Assembly (NCBI GenBank): GCA_016284975.1
Contig: JAEEPV010000181.1
Location: forward strand, 1-18,448
Direction: 5' to 3'
Source of the DNA: Solobacterium sp.
GTDB lineage: Bacteria > Bacillota_I > Bacilli_A > Erysipelotrichales > Erysipelotrichaceae
DNA length: 18,448 nucleotides
Below the pieces are notes generated by a model, which was not told the DNA's origin, did no database searches, and saw only the letters and a list, made by a program, of their open reading frames with translations. Position 1 is the first letter of the stretch, and every line of letters begins with the position of its first letter. Shown piece by piece: positions 6,928 through 13,326 of this stretch. Position numbers and translations under genes: made by a program.

Positions 6928-7626
6928 ATGGCAGATAAGACAGAAAATGGCGTGCGGTTTCTGAATGCGTATGCCTCGATTGAACGAAGCCTGAATCAGA
7001 TGCTGTGCAAGAACGACTACGTTCCGTTCAAACGGCTTGTTCACCTTGCGGCAAAAAACAACCGGATTGTCGCCAAGAATGAGGAGACATTGAAAGAATA
7101 CTCGGATCTGCGGAATGCGATTGTTCATCAGCGTCCCCGCAACGAAGAGTTTATTGCCGAACCGCTTGATTCCGTCGTGGAGAACATTGAGCGGATCGCA
7201 GATATTCTCAATGAGGATGAATGCGTACTGAACTACGCAACAACACCGGTGCAGTGTGCAAATGAGACAACGACCGTGGAAGAAGGTTATCGTCTGCTTC
7301 ATGGAATCCGAGGCGACAAGCTTCCGGTTTACCGGAACAATGAGTTTGTCGGAATCGTCACGATGGATCAGATTGCCGGATGGCTGGTAGATGACAATCC
7401 GGATACGGTGCCGATTATTAATCTGGTTCAGAACGACGGAACACAGACGTTATTCATGGGACAGAGGGAATCCATCATGGACGCAGTACTGTTTTTTGAC
7501 CGCACGGTGAAGGATACCGGAAACGCTCCGGTCATCCTGATCACAGAGTCCGGCGATGCCTCAGACAAGCCAATCGGGATCCTCTCAACCCACGATTTAT
7601 CGAGGATTTTGGCGGCTCTTGTGTAA
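6928..7626 (+). CDS. HEPN-like domain fused to a CBS-domain pair
   Basis: 232 residues, soluble. Residues 1-100 are all-helical and contain LRNAIVH, i.e. R62-N-x3-H67. This is the Rx4-6H motif (RNxxxH form) of HEPN proteins, where it is usually the RNase active site. Residues about 105-155 (LPVYRNNEFVGIVTMDQI) and 178-232 (ILITES... PIGILSTHDLSRIL) read as two CBS repeats, which commonly bind adenosine nucleotides. A nucleotide-gated RNA-binding or RNase protein is a reasonable inference; a purely structural HEPN is also possible. AGGAG is only 2 nt from the ATG, overlapping the upstream stop, so initiation probably depends on coupling. Last gene of the operon, followed by a strong terminator. 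Confidence 0.65.
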   Translation: MADKTENGVRFLNAYASIERSLNQMLCKNDYVPFKRLVHLAAKNNRIVAKNEETLKEYSDLRNAIVHQRPRNEEFIAEPLDSVVENIERIADILNEDECVLNYATTPVQCANETTTVEEGYRLLHGIRGDKLPVYRNNEFVGIVTMDQIAGWLVDDNPDTVPIINLVQNDGTQTLFMGQRESIMDAVLFFDRTVKDTGNAPVILITESGDASDKPIGILSTHDLSRILAALV

Positions 7627-7657
7627 GAAAACGGCTAAAATTGGTGTACCAAGTGCG

Positions 7658-7684
7658 AAAAACCGCAGAAAAATGCGGTTTTTT
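7658..7684 (+). terminator. Intrinsic terminator of the HAD/amidase/HEPN-CBS operon
   Basis: A perfect 10-bp stem AAAAACCGCA (7658-7667) with TGCGGTTTTT (7674-7683), loop GAAAAA, six T in the 3' flank. The A-rich 5' arm and T-rich 3' arm make it potentially bidirectional. Just upstream, TTGGTGTACCAA (7641-7652) is a small palindrome of unknown meaning. Confidence 0.85.
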
Positions 7685-7697
7685 AGCATTTTTACAG

Positions 7698-7751
7698 TTG
7701 TTTTTTTGGTGCGTGATGTAAAATATAACTGTCAGTTTTGACGAGAAGGAG
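7698..7751 (+). promoter_or_regulatory. Probable promoter region and SD of the HU gene
   Basis: An AT-rich block contains T-run 7701-7707 and overlapping -10 candidates TAAAAT (7719-7724) and TATAAC (7724-7729); none pairs with a clean -35 at 17 bp. AAGGAG (7746-7751) is the only SD, 14 nt before the ATG, which is unusually far. ACAGTT (7694-7699) and AACTGT (7727-7732) form an inverted repeat around the promoter. Confidence 0.35.
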
Positions 7752-7765
7752 ATTAGAAAAATTTT

Positions 7766-8059
7766 ATGGCAAAAGAAGCAAAGATTCTGACAAAGAAGGT
7801 TCTCGCTGATGAAATCGCAGCAAAGCAGGGTCTCACAAAGAAGGCAGCTGCTGAAGCAGTCAACTATGTATTCGAAGAAGCAGCGAAGACACTGAAAAAG
7901 GGCGGAATCGTTGATATCAACGGTTTCGGTAAGTTCTCCGTTAAGAAGAGAGCTGCTCGTACAGGTATCAACCCTCGTACAAAGGAAACCATCAAGATCA
8001 AAGCTTCCAAGGTTCCTGCATTCAAGGCTTCCAAGACTCTCAAAGACATGGTTAAGTAA
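7766..8059 (+). CDS. hup: HU-family DNA-binding protein
   Basis: 97 residues. HU is the small dimeric nucleoid protein that bends DNA non-specifically. The alpha-helical N-terminus (KKVLADEIAAKQGLTKKAAAEAV), the GFGKF turn at about 51-55, and the beta-arm with INPRT (the RNP/INP intercalating proline region) followed by KVPAFKASKTLKDMV are all present. It is a few residues longer than the usual 90-92 because of an N-terminal MAKEAK extension. An in-frame TAG 9 nt upstream of the ATG fixes this start despite the distant SD. Single gene with its own terminator; codon choice (AAG, GCA, GCT) looks like that of a highly expressed gene. Confidence 0.95.
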   Translation: MAKEAKILTKKVLADEIAAKQGLTKKAAAEAVNYVFEEAAKTLKKGGIVDINGFGKFSVKKRAARTGINPRTKETIKIKASKVPAFKASKTLKDMVK

Positions 8060-8082
8060 TCTGAAAGATTATCATTTACAAG

Positions 8083-8121
8083 AGCTGTACAGTCTGCAAT
8101 TACAGAATGTGCAGCTTTTTT
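8083..8121 (+). terminator. Intrinsic terminator after HU
   Basis: Stem AGCTGTACA (8083-8091) with TGTGCAGCT (8108-8116), 9 bp with one G-U, extended inside by TCTG/CAGA, followed by six T (8116-8121). Confidence 0.8.
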
Positions 8122-8190
8122 AATTGCTTCCGGATTTGGCATGCATGCGTCAGATGGCAATTGCGGTCATTCTCCCAAAAGCCGGCTGAT

Positions 8191-8218
8191 TTTCGATATG
8201 ATGGAACCAGATAAAGGA
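8191..8218 (+). promoter_or_regulatory. -10 box and SD of the stalked membrane protein gene
   Basis: TTTTCGATATGAT: a T-run directly before TATGAT (8197-8202), no -35 match. AAAGGA lies 9 nt before the ATG at 8228. Same style as the promoters at 3880, 5323 and 12251. The remaining 8122-8190 shows only a GCATGCATGC palindrome. Confidence 0.35.
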
Positions 8219-8227
8219 ATACCATAC

Positions 8228-8968
8228 ATGAGAGTAAATAATAACAGAGGATTCAACACCCGCACTGTTTTGCTTGGTGTGATCAATCTTGCGCTGTTTT
8301 CAGTGATCATTTTTTCATATCTGAACGATGTAAAAAAACCGGATGACGAACCGCCTGGGGTTATCCCGGTCCAACCCACCCCGACTCCGGAAGTACTGGC
8401 AACGCCGGTGCCGACAGAAGTGCCGGAGAATACTCCGGAGCCGACGGCAGAACCGAGTGTGGAACCGACTGCGGAATCGGCAGTGACAGCGTTTACTGCA
8501 CCGCGTCCGGAAGTAAAGAAAGACCCGGAGGGAAGACGGCCGGATTACTCGGATTTTGACTGGTATCTCAAGGATGTCGGCATTAACGGCATGTGGTCGG
8601 ATACGGAAGTCATCCGTGATCTTGGGGAGGTACTGGGTGAGTGGAAAGCCTATATTCTTCATGACCCGTACAACAAGACCGGAGAATCCTGCGAGATGCT
8701 GTTCAATGCTGATATTGAAGCGGAACAGGATGGTATCTCGATACTCTGTGACTGGTACTATATCCGATACTTCAAGGATGACGAACCATCCTATCAGGAT
8801 AATGATTCTCATTTCAGCGGAACCTGGGATAACGGAAGTATTTATGCCGAAGGACCAGGAACGATGGAACTGAAGGAATTCCGCAGAAGAGGCGAGTCTC
8901 AGTATGCGTTTGGCGTCATGACTTCAAGAGACGGCATAAGGGGAATCATTGTGCTGGCACGCCCATAG
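8228..8968 (+). CDS. Single-pass membrane protein with Pro/Thr-rich stalk, unknown function
   Basis: 246 residues. A short basic N-terminus (RVNNNRGFNTR) precedes one TM helix at about 14-33 (TVLLGVINLALFSVIIFSYL). A Pro/Thr/Glu-rich stalk (about 45-95, repeated TP, EPT and PEPT units) follows, and then an extracytoplasmic domain of about 145 residues. The outer domain is aromatic-rich and likely beta-structured (DWYYIRYF, FSGTWDNGSIYAEG). I do not recognise the family. The ATG at 8228 has a usable SD; the open frame extends further upstream to 8141 but that part is intergenic in character. The stop is 12 nt from the next start, so it is cotranscribed with the large zinc-ribbon protein and probably works with it at the envelope. 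Confidence 0.7.
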   Translation: MRVNNNRGFNTRTVLLGVINLALFSVIIFSYLNDVKKPDDEPPGVIPVQPTPTPEVLATPVPTEVPENTPEPTAEPSVEPTAESAVTAFTAPRPEVKKDPEGRRPDYSDFDWYLKDVGINGMWSDTEVIRDLGEVLGEWKAYILHDPYNKTGESCEMLFNADIEAEQDGISILCDWYYIRYFKDDEPSYQDNDSHFSGTWDNGSIYAEGPGTMELKEFRRRGESQYAFGVMTSRDGIRGIIVLARP

Positions 8969-8980
8969 GAGGAACTGTGT

Positions 8981-11900
8981 TTGACCCGTGTATGTCCTTA
9001 CTGCAAAACACCTTTGGCAGATGATATGCAGTTCTGTCCCGGATGCGGCAGAAAGCTTCTTTCAGTGCGTACGGAAGAAAGAAAAGCTCCAGAAAAACCG
9101 AAATCCCAGAAATCGACAACATCGTCCGGCACAAAGACACTGAACATCATTCTTACGGTGACCATGGTGATCCAGCTGGTCGTTGTTGGCTGGTGGTATC
9201 CGGGAATTCTTCGGAAAAAACCGGAACAGGGAAAACCCGGAGGGAATGAATCGATCGTTAATCTGAAACAAGATGCCACCGGATCGCTCTCTTCGATCAA
9301 TATCACTTATTCGGAAAAGGAAATTGCGAATGCAAAGAAAGAAACAGCAGTGGTATCTTCAGATCATTCGCTTGGTACTGCAGGGGAAGTGTCCGTGGAA
9401 TTTGATTCCTGGAATCTGCCCAAAGAGGATACCCTCGTTGTAAGAACGCTTCCGGTCAAGGAAGATCCGAATACCGGCTTTACGGTTCATGCCTATGATT
9501 TTTCGATGGAATCCGGAACGGATGAATTTATGACGCCTGTCACGATTCAGATTCCCCGCACCGTGGAAGAAGGACAGCTTGGCATGTGTGTGGCCTATAA
9601 CGAAGAAAGCGGAGAATGGGAATATGTATTTCAGGAGATCAGTGAAGACGGCAAATACTACAATCTGTATACCGATCATTTCTGTCCCAAAGGCGAAGCG
9701 GTTCTCAGCGGTCATGAACTGAAAGGACTGAATGATCTTGGTATCAATTCATCCGCGATCATGGGGTATTTTTTTGTATCGCCGAGGGATATGTATGATG
9801 CGAACATGAATATGCCGGTTCAGATGTGGTATCCGAGTTTATTTACCTATCTGGAACGGACGTATCAAGTGGATCTCGGCACGCTGGCAGATGCGATGGA
9901 GAAGAATGAACCGGAAACCTATCCCACAACGCTTCCTGCACCTGACCTGCTGCAGACAGAAGATGTATCTGTGAATCTCGCTACGATTGTGGAAGAAACT
10001 TATAAGTTAAACTCAATGAAGCAGTATAAGGAATGGTTTGATAAAAGCTGGCTTCATACAAAAGTTACAAATATAGCATCTGGCAGTATCTATGAACGTG
10101 CGGGAATTGCTTTGTCCATACTTGGCATGTATGGAACTTATCTGAAAGTAAGCGATGATGTCATCAAGGGAAAAACATGGTGGGATGCGGCTTTGCAGCA
10201 TAAGGCGGATATTGTCGGGGCTGGAGCGACATCTTATGGCCTGGTTATTGCTGCGATGAAGGGATCAGAGAAAATACTTGAAGCAACTGCGGCATCTAAT
10301 GCGATTGCAGCCGCAGTTGTAGGACTTACAATGTTTGCAATTTCTTACTACTACTCGCAACAGGAGACAAGAACACTCAGTATTCCGGAAGAAATCTATC
10401 GGGATTACTATACGGACCAAAAAGGGAACTCCCGTACATTTCTGTATAACATCGACAAAGACAATCAGGCGCTTTCGGATTATGGTCTGATTCAGCCGCT
10501 GCAGTCGCTTACGGATGAAGAAAATGAACAGCTTCAGCACCTGATCAATCAGCCGATGGAAAATGATGACGGAGGAGTCGGGCTGAAGGGAATCGATCCG
10601 ATCCGTCTAAAAGCGGGAGAAATCGATTACAAGTGGTCAAGAGTGATTTCTTTCCTGTATGACACCTGTTTCAATACCAGACCAGAACGTTTTTCGGAAG
10701 TGATCCGGGAATTCTATCGGAATTATGCAAGTGCTGCTTATGCAAGAGGACTGCCGGCATACAATTCCTATGCATTAAAAGATATCGCAAACCGCGGAGA
10801 AGATCCGACCGTGATTGAGATCGTACCGGATGATAATAAAAGGAATGCGTATATCGACGCCATGACGAATGATCTCTATGTGCATCATATGAAACTTCAT
10901 AAGTCCTATATGAAAAAATATCAGGCTTATGCAGAAGAAAAAGTCTATGACCTTGTGGAACATGAGCTGATTCCGGTTCTGAACCGGCAGATCGTATTTA
11001 CGGTTACCGATGAGTCTCTGAAGAATCCGGAAGATCTTTCCAAGTCTGATTATGGAATCGACTATACACAGATCAAGGAAAACAAGGAAATACTGTCTGG
11101 AAGTTCTGATATTCCTTATGCAAAAGTGATTTCGACAATGAAATTTGCGATCAGCACCAACGGCGTCTATATTCCTGTTTCCTATCCGTTCTTTACACCT
11201 TATCGTTCCTATCGGTTTGCGGGGAAGGATCTTTTCAATGGGATGCCCAAAGAGTATTACAGCCCATATACGGATATTTTCCTGCCGAGGGTTAACGGCG
11301 ATAATAACGAGATATTCCGATGCACATATTATCACTATCTGATGATGGGTGCTCCGCAGGCGATCCTGTTTAAGAATGTTAAGGATAAAGACAGCGTAGA
11401 AGTTCCTCTGGAATTCACGTCGGTATCTGAGGGGACTGACGGAGTGATTTATGTGAATACAGCAGTGAACAGTGCGGTCAGCGGAGACTGGTATCTGGAA
11501 GAAATAATCTATCCAGACTATGTTAACACCTGTGACACCTGTGAAGCCCGGATCGCGGAACAGAGAAAACGACGGGATGAATATGAAGAGAACCGGAAAA
11601 ACCGGGAAAACAATGGGGATCCGGACAGCGCCTATGTGTGGTTCGGAATTTACTGCAGTGAGAGAACAACACAATATGCAGATCAGAAATATACCATAAC
11701 AGAAACTTACATGGACTGTAGCGATATGGCGAAGGAAGAACCCAAGGCTGTAACGTATGATCCTCTTCCGTTTACGATCGACAGCAAATGGGTCGATCAG
11801 AGAATGGAAGAACAGATGAAAAGCAATCCGGATAGTTACTATGTATACGACTATTATTTTGAGGCAGGAGACGGTTATGATCGAGTTTATATTACGTTCC

Positions 11901-12112
11901 TGAACGGGAAGAATCAGAAGAAGAAAACATTTGAAGATCTTCTTGCGGAGCACCCCAATTCGGATTCCTTCATCATGCTTTATTCCGGGGAAGCCGAGGG
12001 ATACTATATTGCCTATAAATACCGGCGGGTAAAACCCAATATGAATATTCCTTCTCAGTCCGTTCATATAAATCAAGAATGGCGGGATTATGTTAATGTC
12101 ATCAATCAATGA
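8981..12112 (+). CDS. Large zinc-ribbon, single-TM envelope protein
   Basis: 1043 residues, TTG start backed by AGGAGGA at 7 nt. An N-terminal zinc ribbon (C5, C8, C19, C22) opens the protein, then a basic linker, a TM helix at about 54-73, and about 970 residues outside the membrane. This order (cytosolic zinc ribbon, TM, outer domains) is that of TcaA-type proteins, though I see no sequence relation to TcaA. Residues about 90-240 carry the pattern PVTIQIP ... YNEESGEWEYV ... YYNLYTDHF common in Gram-positive surface proteins. Residues about 408-455 are Gly/Ala-rich and hydrophobic, possibly a second membrane or pore-like segment. A second CxxC (C851, C854) heads a charged helix. Function unknown; paired with the stalked protein upstream. 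Confidence 0.75.
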   Translation: MTRVCPYCKTPLADDMQFCPGCGRKLLSVRTEERKAPEKPKSQKSTTSSGTKTLNIILTVTMVIQLVVVGWWYPGILRKKPEQGKPGGNESIVNLKQDATGSLSSINITYSEKEIANAKKETAVVSSDHSLGTAGEVSVEFDSWNLPKEDTLVVRTLPVKEDPNTGFTVHAYDFSMESGTDEFMTPVTIQIPRTVEEGQLGMCVAYNEESGEWEYVFQEISEDGKYYNLYTDHFCPKGEAVLSGHELKGLNDLGINSSAIMGYFFVSPRDMYDANMNMPVQMWYPSLFTYLERTYQVDLGTLADAMEKNEPETYPTTLPAPDLLQTEDVSVNLATIVEETYKLNSMKQYKEWFDKSWLHTKVTNIASGSIYERAGIALSILGMYGTYLKVSDDVIKGKTWWDAALQHKADIVGAGATSYGLVIAAMKGSEKILEATAASNAIAAAVVGLTMFAISYYYSQQETRTLSIPEEIYRDYYTDQKGNSRTFLYNIDKDNQALSDYGLIQPLQSLTDEENEQLQHLINQPMENDDGGVGLKGIDPIRLKAGEIDYKWSRVISFLYDTCFNTRPERFSEVIREFYRNYASAAYARGLPAYNSYALKDIANRGEDPTVIEIVPDDNKRNAYIDAMTNDLYVHHMKLHKSYMKKYQAYAEEKVYDLVEHELIPVLNRQIVFTVTDESLKNPEDLSKSDYGIDYTQIKENKEILSGSSDIPYAKVISTMKFAISTNGVYIPVSYPFFTPYRSYRFAGKDLFNGMPKEYYSPYTDIFLPRVNGDNNEIFRCTYYHYLMMGAPQAILFKNVKDKDSVEVPLEFTSVSEGTDGVIYVNTAVNSAVSGDWYLEEIIYPDYVNTCDTCEARIAEQRKRRDEYEENRKNRENNGDPDSAYVWFGIYCSERTTQYADQKYTITETYMDCSDMAKEEPKAVTYDPLPFTIDSKWVDQRMEEQMKSNPDSYYVYDYYFEAGDGYDRVYITFLNGKNQKKKTFEDLLAEHPNSDSFIMLYSGEAEGYYIAYKYRRVKPNMNIPSQSVHINQEWRDYVNVINQ

Positions 12113-12204
12113 ATAAAAAGATTCCTTATTTCCGAATCGTTCTGAGCGGTTGTTTTGGAATCCCTGTGATTTTCTGGATATCCGATGGACGGAACAGCCG
12201 TTAA
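12109..12204 (+). CDS. Possible 31-residue coupled ORF
   Basis: ATG at 12109 overlaps the upstream TGA (ATGA) and opens a 31-codon frame ending at TAA 12202-12204. The peptide is MNKKIPYFRIVLSGCFGIPV followed by IFWISDGRNSR: two lysines, a hydrophobic stretch and a lipobox-like LSGC. Coupling and the hydrophobic pattern are suggestive, but the region is short and there is no SD. Chance is the main alternative. Confidence 0.25.
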   Translation: MNKKIPYFRIVLSGCFGIPVIFWISDGRNSR

Positions 12205-12216
12205 TAAATGAAGAAT

Positions 12217-12252
12217 GGAGCTGAGGTAGGATTCCCGCATCAGCTCCGTTTT
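12217..12252 (+). terminator. Intrinsic terminator after the zinc-ribbon protein gene
   Basis: Perfect 8-bp stem GGAGCTGA (12217-12224) with TCAGCTCC (12240-12247), loop of 15 nt, then G and TTTT. The T-run merges with the extended -10 of the next gene. Confidence 0.75.
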
Positions 12253-12306
12253 GATACAATGCTTAAAGAGGCATAAATATGCCTGAGAATGTATGCATAC
12301 GGGAGG
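12252..12306 (+). promoter_or_regulatory. Extended -10 promoter and leader of the lactonase gene
   Basis: TG (12252-12253), one base, TACAAT (12255-12260), no -35. The roughly 46-nt leader holds a hairpin AGGCAT/ATGCCT (12269-12284), a 10-bp perfect palindrome GTATGCATAC (12291-12300) and the SD GGGAGG (12301-12306), 7 nt before ATG 12314. It also contains a 12-codon frame (ATG 12279) with its own AGAGG at 7 nt, whose TGA overlaps the gene's ATG. Confidence 0.5.
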
Positions 12307-12313
12307 AATACGC

Positions 12314-13258
12314 ATGATTACAAGAACGATTCTGGCTGGGACATATACCGATACCGGCAGTAAGGGAATATATGCGTTTGATCTGGAAGGCGGGGAGATA
12401 AAGAATCCCCGGGTTTTTGCAGAGGTCGACAGTCCAAAGTACATCAGTATCAGCAATGGTCTGACAGCATCTATCGGAAAATTTGAGAACGGATGCGGTG
12501 TAGCGGTATTCGATGAAACCGGAACAAAGCTGGATCAGATCGCCTTTGAAGAGAGAACCTCCTGTTATATTGCCTGGCATGAAGGAAAGATCTATACAGC
12601 CAATTATCATCTGGGAACCTTCACAAGACTGTCTTTTGAAAACGAAAAGCTTCGGGTTGAAAAGAAGGTAGAGATCAAAGAAGGAGCTGGCTGTCATCAG
12701 GTACTGTTCCATAACGGTCTTGTCTATGTACCGACGCTGTTTCTCGATAAGATCATGATCTTCAATATGGATCTCGAGTATCAGGGATGCATCAACTTCC
12801 CGCAGGGAACCGGTCCGCGTCACGGACTGTTCACAAAAGACGGCAAAACGCTTTATGTGCTTACAGAGCTCAGCAATGAACTGTATGTACTGGATACCGA
12901 CGAATGGAAGCTGCGTTCTGTGATTCCGGTGCTGCCGGATGGCAAGACCTATCAGAGAGGCTCTGCGGCAATTCGGTTTGGAAGAGATGAAAAACTGATC
13001 TATACCAGTACCCGCAAGGTCGATACGATCTCAGTTATCGATCCTGCAAAGCGCAAAGTGCGGCAGGGTGCCTACAGCGGCGGCAAGCATCCGCGTGACT
13101 TCATTATCGTGAACGGATATCTCATCACCGCTAACCGCTACAGTGATACGATCATCTGCTATTCCCTGGACGGGGACGGAGCGATCGGTCCGGAGATGAG
13201 CCGTATCAATGTTCCGCAGGCAGTCAGTCTTGCGGTTCTGAAAGAAGCAGATCTTTAA
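12314..13258 (+). CDS. pgl: 6-phosphogluconolactonase-family beta-propeller protein
   Basis: 314 residues. The sequence shows the repeated blade pattern of the seven-bladed lactonase (YbhE/Pgl, 3-carboxymuconate-cyclase-like) family. It starts with LAGTYTDTGSKGIYAFDLEGG and continues through GAGCHQVLFHNGLVYVPTLFLDKI, GTGPRHGLFTKDGKTLYVLTELSNELYVL and GKHPRDFIIVNGYLITANRYSDTIICYSLD. Known members hydrolyse 6-phosphogluconolactone in the oxidative pentose phosphate pathway; others in the fold have different or unknown substrates, so the reaction is inferred from family only. Cytosolic, no signal peptide. The length is slightly below the usual 330-345. The ATG 12314 is chosen for its SD; ATG 12293 would add seven residues. 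No pentose-phosphate gene is adjacent. Confidence 0.8.
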   Translation: MITRTILAGTYTDTGSKGIYAFDLEGGEIKNPRVFAEVDSPKYISISNGLTASIGKFENGCGVAVFDETGTKLDQIAFEERTSCYIAWHEGKIYTANYHLGTFTRLSFENEKLRVEKKVEIKEGAGCHQVLFHNGLVYVPTLFLDKIMIFNMDLEYQGCINFPQGTGPRHGLFTKDGKTLYVLTELSNELYVLDTDEWKLRSVIPVLPDGKTYQRGSAAIRFGRDEKLIYTSTRKVDTISVIDPAKRKVRQGAYSGGKHPRDFIIVNGYLITANRYSDTIICYSLDGDGAIGPEMSRINVPQAVSLAVLKEADL

Positions 13259-13274
13259 TAAGAATTCAATTGAA

Positions 13275-13310
13275 AAAGCAGGGCAGTCATGAGGATGGCT
13301 GTCCTGCTTT
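13275..13310. terminator. Bidirectional terminator between convergent genes
   Basis: AAAGCAGGGCAG (13275-13286) pairs with CTGTCCTGCTTT (13299-13310), 12 bp with one G-U. The minus-strand side is followed by a run of five T, the plus-strand side by three. It serves the minus-strand lipoprotein gene best and probably also the lactonase gene. Confidence 0.75.
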
Positions 13311-13326
13311 GCGAAGAAGGAGACAA

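Noticed and set aside
6190..7302. Minus-strand frame of 370 codons
   Set aside because: Lies across the amidase-fold and HEPN-CBS genes, both supported by motifs and coupling; no domain recognisable in the antisense product.
8381..8510. Tandem DNA repeat in the Pro/Thr stalk coding region
   Set aside because: The units are irregular at DNA level; this is low-complexity protein sequence rather than a DNA repeat array.
10775..12259. Minus-strand frame of 494 codons
   Set aside because: Antisense to the zinc-ribbon protein gene, low-complexity Ile/Phe/Arg composition, no SD at its start.
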